Positions 41,321 through 56,298 are shown, counted from the stretch's first letter. The stretch is DNA of 64,000 nt from Ianthella basta (GCA_964019415.1 OZ025873.1:9694460-9758459), one strand, 5' to 3'. Translations and numbers: made by a program. Notes: generated by a model not told the origin, from the letters alone.

Positions 41321-44300
41321 GCCTCATCTTGTCTCATCTTGCCTCATCTTGTCTCATATTTTCTCATCTTGCCTCATCTTGTCTCATCTGGCTTCATCTT
41401 GCCTCATCTTGCCTCATCTTGTCTCGTCTTGCCTCATCTTGTCTCGTCTTGTCTCATCTTGCCTCATCTTGCCTCATCTTTCCTCATCTGGTCTCGTCTT
41501 GCCTCATCTTGCCTCATCTTGCCTCATCTTGCCTCATCTTGCCTCATCTTGTCTCATCTTGCCTCATCTTGTCTCATCTTGCTTCATCTTGTCTCATCTT
41601 GCCTCATCTTGTCTTGTCTTGCCTCATCTTGTCTCGTCTTTTCTCATCTAGCCTCATCTTGCCTCATCCTTCCTCATCTAGTCTCGTCTTGCCTCATCTT
41701 GCCTCATCTAGTCTCATCTTGCCTCATCTTGTCTCATCTTGTCTCGTCTTGTCTCATCTTGCCTCATCTTGTCTCATCTTGTCTCATCTTGCCTCATCTT
41801 GTCTCATCTCGCCTCATCTTGCCTCATCTTGCCTCATCTTGTCTCATCTTGCCTCATCATGTCTCATTTTGCCTCATCTTGTCTCATCTTGCCTCATCTT
41901 GTCTTGTCTTGTCTCATCTTGCCTCATCTTGTCTCATCTTGTCTCATCTTGCCTCATCTTGTCTTATCTCGCCTCATCTTGCCTCATCTTGCCTCATCTT
42001 GTCTCATCGTGCCTCATCTTGACTCATTTTGTCTCGTCTTGCGTCATCTTGTCTCATCTTACCTCAATTTAACTCATCTTGTCTCATCTTGCCTCATCTT
42101 GCCTCATTGTGCCTCATCTTGTCAATTCTTGCTTCATCTTGTCTCATTTTACCTCGCCTTGCCTCATCTTGCCTCATCTTTCTTCATCTTGTCTCATCTT
42201 GTCTCATCTTGCCTCATCTTGTGTCATCTTGTTTTATCTTGTCTCATCTTGCCTCATCTTGACTCATCTTGTCTCGTCTTGCGTCATCTTGTCTCATCTT
42301 ACCTCATTTTACCTCATCTTGCCTCATCTTGTCTTATCTTGTCTCATCTTGCCTGATCTTGCCTGATCTTGTCTCATCTTGATTGATCTTGCCTCATCTT
42401 GTCTGATCTTGCCTCTGCTTGTCTCATCATGCTTCATCTTATCTTGCCATATCTTGTCTCATATTGCCAAATCTTTCATCATCTTGCCTCATCTTGCCAA
42501 ACCTTTCCTCATATTGCCTCATCTTGTCTCGTCTTGCTTCATCTTCTCTCATCTTGCCTCATCTTGTCTTATCTTACCTAATCTTGCCTCATCTTGTCTC
42601 ATCTTACTTCATCTCGTCTCATATTTCCTCATTTTGTCTCATCTTGCCTCATCGAGCTTCATCTTGCCTCATCTTGCCTCATCCTGTCTCATCTTGTCTC
42701 ATCTTGCCTCATCTTGTCTCGTCTTGCTTCATCTTGTCTCATCTTGCCTCAGCTTGCCTCTTATTGTCTCGTCATGCTTCATCTTATCCCATCTTGCCTC
42801 ATCTTGCCTCATCTTGTCTCATCTTGCCTCATCTTGTCTGATCTTGTCTCATCTTTCTTCATCTTGTCTCGTCTTGTCTCATCTTTCCTCATCTTGTGTC
42901 GTCTTGCTTTATCTAGTCTAATCTTGCCTCATCTTGCCTCATCTTGCCTCATCTTACCTTATCTTGCCTCATATTGTGTCATCTTGCCTCATCTTGCCTC
43001 ATCTTGTCTCATCTTGCCTCATCTTGTCTCATCTTGCCTCATCTTGTCTCATCTTGCCTCATCTTGTCTTGTCTTGTCTTATCTTGCCTCATCTTGTCTC
43101 ATCTCGCCTTATCTTGCCTCATCTTGCCTCATCTTGTCTCATCTTGCCTCATCATGTCTCATTTTGCCTCATCTTGTCTCATCTTGCCTCATCTTGTCTC
43201 GTCTTGTCTCATTTTGCCTCATCTTGTCTCATCTTGTCTCATCTTGCCTCATCTTGTCTCATCTCGCCTCATCTTGCCTCATCTTGCCTCATCTTGTCTC
43301 ATCGTGCCTCATCTTGACTCATTTTGTCTCGTCTTGCGTCATCTTGTCTTATCTTACCTCAATTTAACTCATCTTGTCTCATCTCGCCTCATCTTGCCTC
43401 ATTGTGCCTCATCTTGTCTCATCTTGCTGCATCTTCTCTCATCTTGTCTCATCTTGCCTCATCTTGTCTCATCTTGTCTATTCTTGCTTCATCTTGTCTC
43501 ATCTTACCTCGTCTTGCCTCATCTTGCCTCATCTTTCTTCTTCTCGTCTCATCTTGTCTCATCTTGCCTCATCTTGCTTCATCTTGTTTTATCTTGTCTC
43601 ATCTTGCCTCATCTTTCTTCATCTCGTCTCATCTTGTCTCATCTTGCCTCATCTTGCTTCATCTTGTTTTATCTTGTCTCATCTTGCCTCATCTTGACTC
43701 ATCTTGTCTCGTCTTGCATCATCTTGTCTTATCTTACCTCATTTTACCTGATCTTGCCTCATCTTGTCTTATCTTGTCTCATCTTGCCTGATCTTGCCTG
43801 ATCTTGTCTCATCTTGTCTGATCTTGCCTCTTCTTGTCTGATCTTGCCTCTGCTTGTCTCATCATGCTTCATCTTGTCTCATCTTACCGCATCTTGCCTC
43901 ATCTTGCTTCATCTTGCCTCATCTTGTCTCGTCTTGCTTCATCTTGCCTCATCTGGCCTCATCTTGTCTCGTCCTGCGTCATCTTGTCTCATCTTACCTC
44001 ATCTTGCCTCATCTTGCCTCATCTTGCCTCATCTTGTCTCATATTTTCTCATCTTGCCTCATCTTGTCTCATCTTGCTTCATTTTGCCTCATCTTTCCTC
44101 ATCTTGTCTCATCTTGCCTCATCTTGTCTCGTCTTGTCTCATCTTGCCTCATATTGCCTCATCTTGCCTCATATTGTCTCGTCTTGCCTTATCTTGCCTC
44201 ATCTTGTCTCGTCTTGTCTCATCTTGCCTCATCTGGTCTCGTCTTCCTCATCTTGACTCATCTTGTCTCATCTTGCCTTATCTTGTCTTGTCTTACTTCA

Positions 44301-47300
44301 TCTGGTCTCATCTTGTCTCATCTTGTCTCATCTTGTCTCATCTTGCCTCATCTTGCCTCAACCTGCTTCATCTTGCCTCATCTAGTCTCATCTTGTCTCA
44401 TCTTGCCTCATCTGGCCTCATCTTGTCTCATTTTGCCTCATCTTGCCTCATCTTGTGTCATCTTGCCTCATCTTGCCTCATCTTGTCTCATCTTGCCTCA
44501 TCTTGCCTCATCTTGTCTCATCTTACATCGTCTTGTCTTATGTTGCCTCGTCTTGCCTCATCTTGCCTCATCTTGTCTTGTCTTGCCTCATCTCTCCTCA
44601 TCTTGCCTTGTCTAGCCTCATCTTGTCTCATCTTGTCTCATCTTGCCTCATCTTGCCTCATCTTGTCTCATTTTGCCTCATCTTCTCTCATCTTGTTTCA
44701 TCTTGTCTCATCTTGTCTCGTCTTACTTCATGTTGTCTCATCTTACCTCGTCTTGCCTCATCTTGCCTCATCTTGCCTCATCTTGTCTCGTCTTGCCTCA
44801 TCTTGCCTCATCTTGTCTCGTCTCGTCTTGCCTCATCTGGCCTCATCCTGTCTCATCTTGCCTCATCTTGCCTCATCTTGCTTCATCTTGCCTCAACTTG
44901 CTTCATCTTGCCTGATCTTGTCTGATCTTGTCTCATCTTGTCTCATCTTGCCTCATCTTGTCTCATCTTACCTCGTCGTGTCTCATCTTGCCTCATCTTG
45001 CTTCATCTTGCCTCATCTAGTCTCATCTTGCCTCATCTTGTCTAATCTTGTCTCATCTTACCTCGTCTTGTCTCATCTTGCCTCATCTTGCTTCATCATG
45101 ACTCATCTTGTCTCATCTTGCCTCATCTTGTCTCATCTTGCTTCATCTTGTCTCATCGTGCCTCATCTTGCCTCATCTTGTCTCGTCTTGCTTCATCTTG
45201 CCTGATCGGGCCTCATCTTGTCTCGTCTTGCGTCATCTTGTCTCATCTTACCTCGTCTTGCCTCATCTTGCCTCATCTTGCCTCATCTTTCCTCATCTTG
45301 TCTCATCTTGCCTCATCTTGTCTCGTCTTCCTTCATCTTGCCTCATCTCTCCTCATCTTGTCTCATCTTGCCTCATCTTATCTCATCTTGCTTAATCTTG
45401 CCTCATCTCTCCTCATATTGTCTCGTCTTGCCTCATCTTGCCTCATCTTGTCTCATCTTTACTCATCTTGTCTCATCTTGCCTCATCTTGCTTCATCTTG
45501 TCTCATCTTGCCTCATCTTGTCTCGTTTTGCCTCATTTTGCCTCATCTTGTCTCGTCTTGCCTCATCTTATCTCATCTTGCCTCATCTTGTCTCATCTTA
45601 CCTTATCTTGCCTCATATTGTCTCAGTTTGCCTCATCTAGCCTCATCTTGTCTCATCTTGCCTCATCTTGTCTCATCTTGCCTCATCTTGCCTCATCTTG
45701 TCTCATCTTGCCTCATGCATCATCTTGTCTCATCTTGCCTCGTCTTGCCTCATTTTGCCTTATCTAGTCTCATCTTGCTTCATCTTGTCTCATCTTGCCT
45801 CATTTTTTCTCATCTTGTCTCATCTTGCCTCATCTTGCCTCATTCTGTCTCGCCTTGCCTCATCTTGCCTCATCTTGCCTCATCTTGCTTCATCTTGCTT
45901 TATCTGTCTCATCTTGCCTCATCTTGTCTCATCTTGCCTCATCTTGCCTCATCTTGTCTCATCTTGCCTCATCGTGTCTCGTCTTGCTTCACCTTGTCTC
46001 ATCTTACCTCGTCTTGTCTCATCTTGCATCATCTTGTCTCATCTTGCCTGATCTCGTCTCATCTTGCTTCATCTTGTCTCATCTTGCCTCATCTTGACTC
46101 ATTTTGTCTCGTCTTGCGTCATCTTGTCTCATCTTACCTCAATTTAACTCATCTTGTCTCATCTTGCCTCATCTTGCCTCATCTTGTCTCATCTTGTCTT
46201 GCCTTGCTTCATCTTGTCTCATCTTACCTCGTCTTGTCTCATCTTGCCTCATCTTGCTTCATCTTGTATCATCTTGTCTCATCTTGCCTCATCTTGTCTC
46301 ATCTTGCTTCATCTTGTCTCATCTTGCCTCATCTTGACTCATCTTGTCTCATCTTGCGTCATTTTACCTCATCTTGCCTCATCTTGCCTCATCTTGTCTT
46401 GTCTTGTGTCATTTTGTCTTATCTTACCTCATTTTACCTCATCTTGTCTCATCTTGTCTTATCTTGTTTCATCTTGCCTGATCTTGCCTCATCTTGTCTC
46501 ATCTTGATTGATCTTGCCTCATCTTGTCTCATCTTGCCTCATCTTGTCTCATCTTGCCTCATCTTGCCTCGTCTTGCCTCATCTTGTCTCGTCTTGCTTC
46601 ATCTGGTCTCATCTTGCCTTATTGTGCCTCATCTTGCTTCATCTTACCTCATCTTGTCTCATCTTTCCTCTGCTTCTCTCATCATGCTTCATCTTGTCTC
46701 ATCTTACCTCATCTTGCCTCATCTTGTCTCGTCTTGCTTCATCTTGTCTCATCGTGCCTCATCTTGCCTCATCTTGCCTCATCTTGTCTCGTCTTGCTTC
46801 ATCTTGCCTGATCGGGCCTCATCATGTCTCGTCTTGCGTCATCTTGCGTCATCTTGCCTCATTTTGCCTTATCTTGCCTCATCTTGTCTCGTCTTGTCTC
46901 GTCTTGTCTCATCTTGCCTCATATTGCCTCATTTTTCCTCATCTTGTCTCATCTTGCCTCATCTTGTCTCATCTTGTCTCGTCTTGTCTCATCTTGCCTC
47001 ATCTTGTCTCATCTTGTCTCATCTTGCCTCATCTTGCCTCGTCTTGCCTCATCTTGTCTCGTCTTGCTTCATCTGGTCTCATCTTGCCTTATTGTGCCTC
47101 ATCTTGCTTCATCTTACCTCATCTTGTCTCATCTTTCCTCTGCTTCTCTCATCATGCTTCATCTTGTCTCATCTTACCTCATCTTGCCTCATCTTGTCTC
47201 GTCTTGCTTCATCTTGTCTCATCGTGCCTCATCTTGCCTCATCTTGCCTCATCTTGTCTCGTCTTGCTTCATCTTGCCTGATCGGGCCTCATCTTGTCTC

Positions 47301-49225
47301 GTCTTGCGTCATCTTGTCTCATCTTACCTCATCTTGCCTCATCTTGCCTCATCTTGCCTCATCTTGCCTCATTTTGCCTTGTCTTGTCTCGTCTTGTCTC
47401 ATCTTGTCTCATCTTGCCTCATCTTGTCTCATCTTGTCTCGTCTTGTCTCATCTTGCCTCATCTTGTCTCATCTTGCCTCATCTTGTTTCGTCTTCCTCA
47501 TCTTGCCTCATCTTGTCTTGTCTTACTTCACCTGGTCTCATCTTGCCTCATCTTGTCTCGTCTTGTCTCATCTTGCCTCATCTTGTCTCGTCTTGCTTTA
47601 TCTTGTCTCATCTTGCCAAATCTTGTCTCATCTTGTCTCATCTTGCGTCATCTTGTCTCATCTTGCCTCATCTTGTCCCGTCTAGCCTCATCTTACCTCA
47701 TCTTGTCTCGTGTTGTCTCATCTTGCCTCGTCTTGTCTCATCTTGCCTCATCTAGTCTCGCCTTGCTTCATCTGGTCTCATCTTGCCTCATTTTGTCTTG
47801 TCTTGTCTCATCTTGCCTCATCTTGTCTTGTCTTGCTACATCTTGTCTCATCTTGCCAAATCTTGTCTGATCTTGCCAAATCTTTCATCATCTTGCCTCA
47901 TCTTGCCAAAACTTTCCTCATCTAGCCTCATCTTGTCTCATCTTACCTAATCTTGCCTCATCTTATCTCGTCTTACTTCATTTCGTCTCATCTTGCCTCA
48001 TCTTGTCTCGTCTTGCTTCGTGTTGTCTCATCTTGCCTCATCTTGTCTCATCTTGTCTCATCTTGCCTCATCTAGTCTCATCTTGCCTCATCTTGCCTCA
48101 TCTTGTCTCGTCTTGCTTCATCTTGCCTGATCGGGCCTCATCTTGTCTCGTCTTGCGTCATCTTGTCTCATCTTACCTCATCTTGCCTCATCTTGCCTCA
48201 TCTTGCCTCATCTTTCCTCATCTTGTCTCGTCTTACCTCATCTTGTCTCGTCTTGTCTCATCTTGCCTCATTTTGCCTCATCTTTCCTCATCTAGTCTCG
48301 TCTTGCCTCATCTTGCCTCATCTTGTCTCATCTTGCCTAATCTTGTCTCGTCTTCTTCATCTTGCCTCATCTTGTCTTGTCTTACTTCATCTGGTCTCAT
48401 CTTGCCTCATGTTGTCTCGTCTTGTTTCATCTTGCCTCATCTTGTCTCATCTTGCCAAATCTTGTACCATCTTGCCAAATCTTTTCTTATCTTACCTCAT
48501 CTTGCCAAATCTCGTCTCATCTTGTCTCATCTTGCGTCATCTTGTCTCATCTTGCCTCATCTTGTCTTGTCTTGCCTCATCTTACCTCATCTTGTCTCAT
48601 CTTGTCTTGTCTTGCTACATCTTGTCTCATCTTGCCAAATCTTGTCTGGTCTTGCCAAATCTTTCATCATGTTGCCTCATCTTGCCAAAACATTTCTCAT
48701 CTTGCCTCATCTTGTCTCATCTTACTTAATCTTGCCTCATCTTATCTCGTCTTACTTCATCTCGTCTCATTTTGCCTCATCTTGTCTCATCTTGCCTCAT
48801 CTTGCTTCATCTTGCCTCATCTTGCCTCATCTTGTCATATCTTGTCTCATCTTGCCTTATCTTGTCTCATCTTGCCTCATCTTGTCTTGTCTTGCCTCAT
48901 CTTGTCTCATCTTGCCTCATCTTGTCTAATCTTGCCTCATCTTGTACCATCTTGCTTCATATTGTCTCATCTTTCCAAATCTTTCCTGATCTTGCCTCAT
49001 CTTGTCTCATCTTGCCAAATCTTTCATCATCATTTCTCATCTTTTCTCATCTTGCCAAATCTTATCTCATCTTGCCTCATCTTGCCACATCTTGTCTCAT
49101 CTCACTTCATCTTGTCTCATCTTCCCTCATCTTCCCTCATCTTGCCTCATCTTGCTTCATCTTGCCTCATCTCTCCTCATATTGTCTCGTCTTGCTTCAT
49201 CTTGTCTCATCTTGCTGCATCTTGC
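41321..49225. repeat. Family-B 10-bp satellite, block B1
   Basis: About 790 tandem decamers of TCATCTTGCC/TCATCTTGTC with variants (TCGTCTTGCC, TCATCTGGTC, CAAATCTTTC). The plus strand is strongly pyrimidine-rich and the units lack stop codons, which makes very long open frames in all three frames. A higher-order repeat of about 470 bp is visible (46.57 and 47.04 kb). Confidence 0.96.
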
Positions 49226-51735
49226 CATCAGTGCATCCCATAAGGGGTCCAGTGCAACCTATAGGTGGTCCAGTGCGTTGTATAGGGGGTCCAGTGCATG
49301 TTGTAGGGGGTCCAGTGCATCTTGCCGGGGGTCCAGTGAATCCTGTAGGGGGTCCAGTGCATCCCATAAGGGGTCCAGTGCAATCTATAGGGGGTGCAGT
49401 GCGCACTATAGGAGGTGCAGTGCATCCTGTAGGGGGTCCAGTGCATCCCATAAGGGGTCCAGTGCAATCTATAGGTGGTCCATTGCGTCCTATAGGAGGT
49501 GCAGTTCATTTTGCAGGGTTTGCAAGGTGTCCAGTGCATCTTTTAGGGGGTCCAGTGCATCTCGTAGGGGGTCCAGTACATCCTGTAGGGGTCCAGTGCA
49601 TCCCATAAGGGACCAGTGCAACCTTTAGGTGGTACTGTGCGTCCTATAGGGGGTCCAGTGCATCATGTAGGGGGTCCATTGCATCTTACCGGGGGTCCAG
49701 TGCATCCTGTGTGGGTCCAGTGCATCTTGTAGGGGGTTCAGTGCATCCTGTAGGGGGCCCAGTCCATCCCATAAGGGGTATAGTGGAACCTATAGGGGGT
49801 CCACTGTGTCGTATAGGGGGTCAAGTGCATGTTATAGGGGGTCCAGTGCATCCTGTAGGGGGTCCAGTGCATCCTGTAGGGGGTCAAGAGCATCCTGTAG
49901 TGGGTCCAGTGCATCCTGTAGGGGGTCCAGTGCATCCTGTAGGGGGTCCAGTGCATCCTGTAGGGGGTCCAGTGCATCCTGTAGGGGGTCAAGAGCATCC
50001 TGTAGTGGGTCCAGTGCAACCTGTAGGGGATCCAGTGCATCCTATAGGTGGTCCAGTGCATCCTGTAGGGGGTCAAGAGCATCCTGTAGTGGGTCCAGTG
50101 CATCCTGTAGGGGGTCCAGTGCATCCTGTAGGGGGTCCAGTGCATCCTGTAGGTTGTCCAGTGCATCCGATAAGGGGTCCAGTGTAACCCATAGGTGGTC
50201 CAGTGCATCCTGTAGTGGGTAGAGTGCATCTTGTAGGGAGTCCAGTGAATCCCATAAGGTGTCCAGTGCATCCAATAAGGGGTCCAGTGCAACCTATAGG
50301 GGGTCTAGTGTGTCTTATAGGGGGTCAAATGCATCTCGTGGGGGGTCCAGTGCAACCTGTAGGGGATCCAGTGCATCCTATTAGGGGTCCAGTGCAACCT
50401 TTAGGTGGTCCAGTGCATCTTACCGGGGATCCAGTGCACCCTGTAGTGGGTCCAGTGCATCTTGTAGGGGGTCCGGTGCATCCTGTAGTGGGTCCATGCC
50501 ATCCCATAAGGCGTTTAGTGCAACCAATAGGGGGTCCACTGCGTCCTATATGGGGTCCAGTGCATGTCGTAGGGGGTCCAAAGCAACCTGTAGTGGGTCC
50601 AGTGCATCCTGTAGTGGGTCCAGTGCATCCAGTAGGAGTCCAGTGCATCTTGTAGGGGGTCCAGTGCAATCCTGTAGGGGGTTCAGTGCAATCCTGTAGG
50701 GTGTCCAGTGCATCCTGTAGGGGGTCCAGTGCATCCAGTAGGGAGTCCAGTGCATCTTGTAGGGGGTCCAGTGCAATCCTGTAGGGGGTTCAGTGCAATC
50801 CTGTAGGGTGTCCAGTGCATCCTGTATGGGGTCCAGTGCATCTTGTAGGGGGTTTAATGCATACCTGTATGGGGTCCAGTGTATCCTGTAGTGGGTCCAG
50901 TGCATCTTTTAGGGGATCCAGTTTATCCTGTAGGGGGTCCAGTGCATCTTTTAGGAGGTCCAGTGCATCCTGTAGGGGATCTAGTGCATCCTGTAGGGGA
51001 TCCAGCGCATCCTGTAGGGGATCCAGTGCACCCTGTAGGGGTCCAGTGCATCTGGTATGGGGTCCAGTGCATCTTGTAGGAGGTCCAGTGCATCTTGTAG
51101 GGGGTCCATTGCATCCTATAAGGGTCCAGTGCAACCTATAGGGGATCCAGTGCGTCCTGTAGGGGATCCAATGCAACCTGTAGGGGATCCAGTGAATCAT
51201 GTAGGGGGTCCAGTGCAACCTATAGGGGATCTAGTGCATCACATAAGGGGTCCAGTGCAACCCATAGGGGGTCCAGTGCGCCCTATAGGGGGTCCAGTGC
51301 ATCCAGTAGGAGGTCCAGTGCATCGTGTATGGGGGGCAGGGCAACCTATAGGGGGTCCAGTGTGTCCAATTGGGAGTCCAGTGCATCCTGTAGGGGGTGC
51401 AGTGCAACCTATTGGGGGTCCAGTGCATCCCATAAGGGGTCCAGTGCAACCTATTGGGGGTCCAGTGCACCCCATAAGGGGTCCAGTGCATCCTGTAGGG
51501 GGTCCAGTGCATCTTGTAGGGGTCCAGTGCATCTTGTAGGGGGTTCAGTGCATCCTGTAGGGGATCCAGTGCATCCTTTAGGGGGTCCAGTGCATCCTGT
51601 AGGAGGCCCTGTACATCCTGTAGGGGTCCAGTGCATCTTCTCGGGGGTACAGTGCATCCCGTAGGGGATCCAGTGCATCCTGTAGGGGATCTAGCGCATC
51701 CTGTAGGGGGTCCAGTGCATTTTGTAGGGGGTCAT
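49226..51735. repeat. Family-A 21-bp satellite, block A3
   Basis: About 119 copies of the 21-bp unit as in A2. The left junction (CTTGCCATCAGTGCATCCCA) recurs at about 56.3 kb. The part at 51.25-51.70 kb resembles 40.25-40.64 kb closely, including the CAATTGGGGGTCCAGTG and TATTGGGGGTCC variants. Confidence 0.95.
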
Positions 51736-54700
51736 GTCTCATCTTACCTCATCTTGTCTCATCTTGCCTCATCTTTCTTCATCTTGTCTCATCTTGTCTC
51801 ATCTTGCCTCATCTTGTCTCATCTTGTTTTATCTTGTCTCATCTTGCCTCATCTTGACTCATTTTGCCTCATCTTTCTTCATCTTGTCTCATCTTGTCTC
51901 ATCTTGCCTCATCTTGTCTCATCTTGTTTTATCTTGTCTCATCTTGCCTCATCTTGCCTCATCTTGTCTCGTCTTGCGTCATCTTGTCTCATCTTACCTC
52001 ATTTTACCTGATCTTGCCTCATCTTGACTCATCTTGTCTCGTCTTGCATTATCTTGTCTTATCTTACCTCATTTTACCTGATCTTGCTCATCTTGTCTTA
52101 TCTTGTCTCATCTTGCTTGATCTTGCCTCATCTTGCCTCATCTTGACTCATCTTGTCTCATCTTGACTCATCTTGTCTCATCTTGCCTCATCTTGTCTCA
52201 TATTTTCTCATCTTGCCTCATCTTTCCTCATCTTGTCTGGTCTTGCCTCATCTTGTCTCGTCTTGTCTCATCTTGCCTCATATTGCCTCATCTTGCCTCA
52301 TCTTGTCTCGTCTTGCCTCATCTTGCCTCATCTTGTCTCGTCTTGTCTCATCTTGCCTCATCTTGTCTCGTCTTCCTCATCTTGCCTCATCTTGTCTCAT
52401 CTTGCCTTATCTTGTCTTGTCTTACTTCATCTGGTCTCATCTTGCCTCATCTTGTCTCATCTTGTCTCATATTGCCTCATCTTGCCTCATCTTGTCTCGT
52501 CTTGCCTCATCTTGCCTCATCTTGTCTCATCTTGTCTCATCTTGCCTCATCTTGTCTCGTCTTCCTCATCTTGCCTCATCTTGTCTCATCTTGCCTTATC
52601 TTGTCTTGTCTTACTTCATCTTGTCTCATCTTGTCTCATCTTGCCAAATCTTGTATCATTTTGCCAAATCTTTCCTTATCTTACCTCATCTTGCCAAATC
52701 TCGTCTCATCTTGTCTCATCTTGCGTCATCTTGTCTGATCTTGCCTCATCTTGTCTCATCTTGCCTCATCTTGCCTCATCTTGTGTCGTGTTGTCTCATC
52801 TTGCCTCGTCTTGTCTCATGGTGTCTCATCTTGTCTTGTCTTTCTTCATCTGGTCTCATCTTGCCTCATTTTGTCTTGTCTTGTCTCATCTGGCCTCATC
52901 CTGTCTCGTCTTGCTACATCTTGTCTCATCTTGCCAAATCTTGTCTCATCTTGCCAAATATTTTATATTCTTGCCTAATCTTGCCAAATCTTTCCTCATC
53001 TTTCCTCATGTTGTCTCATCTTACCTTATCTTGCCTCATCTTGTCTCGTCTTACTTCATCTCGTTTCATCTTGCCTCATCTTGTCTCATCTTACCTCATC
53101 TTGCCTCATCTTGTCTCATCTTGTCTATTCTTGCTTCATCTTGTCTCATCTTACCTCGTCTTGCCTCATCTTGCCTCATCTTGCCTCATCTTGTCTCGTC
53201 TTGCCTCATCTTGCCTCATCTTGTCTCATCTTGCTTCATCTTGCCTCATCTTTCCTCACCTTTCTGGTCTTGCCTCATCTTGTCTCGTCTTTTCTCATCT
53301 TGCCTCATATTGCCTCATCTTGCCTCATCTTGTCTCGTCTTGCCTCATCTTGCCTCATCTTGTCTCGTCTTGTCTCATCTTGCCTCATCTTGTCTCGTCT
53401 TCCTCATCTTGCCTCATCTTGTCTCGTCTTATCTCATCTTGCCTCATCTTGTCTCATCTTGCCTTATCTTGTCTTGTCTTACTTCATCTGGTCTCATCTT
53501 GCCTCATCTTGTCTCATCTTGTCTCATCTTGCCTCATCTTGTTTCGTCTTGCTACATCTTGTCTCATCTTGCCAAATCTTGTATCATCTTGCCAAATCTT
53601 TCCTTATCTTACCTCATCTTGCCAAATCTCGTCTCATCTTGTCTCATCTTGCGTCATCTTGTCTGATCTTGCCTCATCTTGCCTCATCTTGTCTCGTGTT
53701 GTCTCATCTTGCCTCGTCTTGTCTCATGGTACCTCATCTTGTCTTGTCTTGCTTCATCTGGTCTCATCTTGCCTCATTTTGTCTTGTCTTGTCTCATCTG
53801 GCCTCATCCTGTCTCGTCTTGCTACATCTTGTCTCATCTTGCCAAATCTTGTCTCATCTTGCCAAATATTTTATATTCTTGCCTAATCTTGCCAAATCTT
53901 TCCTCATCTTTCCTCATGTTGTCTCATCTTACCTTATCTTGCCTCATCTTGTCTCGTCTTACTTCATCTCGTTTCATCTTGCCTCATCTTGTCTCATCTT
54001 ACCTCATCTTGCCTCATCTTGTCTCATCTTGTCTATTCTTGCTTCATCTTGTCTCATCTTACCTCGTCTTGCCTCATCTTGCCTCATCTTGCCTCATCTT
54101 GTCTCGTCTTGCCTCATCTTGCCTCATCTTGTCTCATCTTGCTTCATCTTGCCTCATCTTTCCTCACCTTTCTGGTCTTGCCTCATCTTGTCTCGTCTTT
54201 TCTCATCTTGCCTCATATTGCCTCATCTTGCCTCATCTTGTCTCGTCTTGCCTCATCTTGCCTCATCTTGTCTCGTCTTGTCTCATCTTGCCTCATCTTG
54301 TCTCGTCTTCCTCATCTTGCCTCATCTTGTCTCGTCTTATCTCATCTTGCCTCATCTTGTCTCATCTTGCCTTATCTTGTCTTGTCTTACTTCATCTGGT
54401 CTCATCTTGCCTCATCTTGTCTCATCTTGTCTCATCTTGCCTCATCTTGTTTCGTCTTGCTACATCTTGTCTCATCTTGCCAAATCTTGTATCATCTTGC
54501 CAAATCTTTCCTTATCTTACCTCATCTTGCCAAATCTCGTCTCATCTTGTCTCATCTTGCCAAATATTTTATATTCTTGCCTAATCTTGCCAAATCTTTC
54601 CTCATCTTTCCTCATGTTGTCTCATCTTACCTTATCTTGCCTCATCTTGTCTCGTCTTACTTCATCTCGTTTCATCTTGCCTCATCTTGTCTCATCTTAC

Positions 54701-56298
54701 CTCATCTTGCCTCATCTTGTCTCATCTTGTCTATTCTTGCTTCATCTTGTCTCATCTTACCTCGTCTTGCCTCATCTTGCCTCATCTTGCCTCATCTTGT
54801 CTCGTCTTGCCTCATCTTGCCTCATCTTGTCTCATCTTGCTTCATCTTGCCTCATCTTTCCTCACCTTTCTGGTCTTGCCTCATCTTGTCTCGTCTTTTC
54901 TCATCTTGCCTCATATTGCTTCATCTTGCCTCATCTTGTCTCGTCTTGCCTCATCTTGCCTCATCTTGTCTCGTCTTGTCTCATCTTGCCTCATCTTGTC
55001 TCGTCTTCCTCATCTTGCCTCATCTTGTCTCGTCTTATCTCATCTTGCCTCATCTTGTCTCATCTTGCCTTATCTTGTCTTGTCTTACTTCATCTGGTCT
55101 CATCTTGCCTCATCTTGTCTCATCTTGTCTCATCTTGCCTCATCTTGTTTCGTCTTGCTACATCTTGTCTCATCTTGCCAAATCTTGTATCATCTTGCCA
55201 AATCTTTCCTTATCTTACCTCATCTTGCCAAATCTCGTCTCATCTTGTCTCATCTTGCGTCATCTTGTCTGATCTTGCCTCATCTTGCCTCATCTTGTCT
55301 CGTGTTGTCTCATCTTGCCTCGTCTTGTCTCATGGTACCTCATCTTGTCTTGTCTTGCTTCATCTGGTCTCATCTTGCCTCATTTTGTCTTGTCTTGTCT
55401 CATCTGGCCTCATCCTGTCTCGTCTTGCTACATCTTGTCTCATCTTGCCAAATCTTGTCTCATCTTGCCAAATATTTTATATTCTTGCCTAATCTTGCCA
55501 AATCTTTCCTCATCTTTCCTCATGTTGTCTCATCTTACCTTATCTTGCCTCATCTTGTCTCGTCTTACTTCATCTCGTTTCATCTTGCCTCATCTTGTCT
55601 CATCTTTCCTCATCTTGCTTCATCTTGCCTCATCTTGCCTCATTTTGTCATATCTTGTCTCATCTTGCCTCATCTTGTCTCGTCTTGCTTCATCTTATCT
55701 CATCTTGCTTAATCTTGCCTCATATTGTCTCGTAATGCTTCATCTTATCTCATCTGGCCTCATCTTGCCTCGTCTTGTCTCGTCTTGCCTCATCTTGTCT
55801 CATCTTGCCACATCTTGCCTCATCTTGCCTCATCTTGCCTCAGCTTCCCTCATCTGGCTTCATCTTACCTCATCTTGCCTCATATTGCCTCATCTCGTCT
55901 TGTCTTGCTTCATCTTGTCTCATCTTGTCGCATCTTGTCTCGTCTTGTCTCATCTAGCCTCATCATGCATCATCTTGTTTCATCTTGTCAAATTTTGTCT
56001 CATCTTGCAAAATGTTTCCTTATCTTTTCTCATCTTGCCTCATCTTGTCTCATCTTGCCTCATCTTGCCTCATCTTGCCTCATCTTGTTCCATCTTGCTT
56101 GATTTTGTCTCATCTTCCCTGATCTTGCCTCATCTCAACAAATCTGTCCAGATCTTGCCTCATCTTGCCTCATCTTGCCACATCTTGTCTCGTCTCACTT
56201 CATCTTGTCTCATCTTGCTGCATCTTGTCTCATCTTGCCTCATCTCTCCTCATATTGTCTCGTCTTGCTTCATCTTGTCTCATCATGCCTCATCTTGC
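51736..56298. repeat. Family-B 10-bp satellite, block B2, with 908-bp higher-order units
   Basis: Decamers as in B1. A rare marker, TTTTATATTC, starts at 52961, 53869, 54567 and 55475, giving intervals of 908, 698 and 908 bp with near-identical sequence between; the middle copy is shorter by exactly 210 bp (21 decamers). These are recent long tandem duplications on top of the decamer array. Confidence 0.95.
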
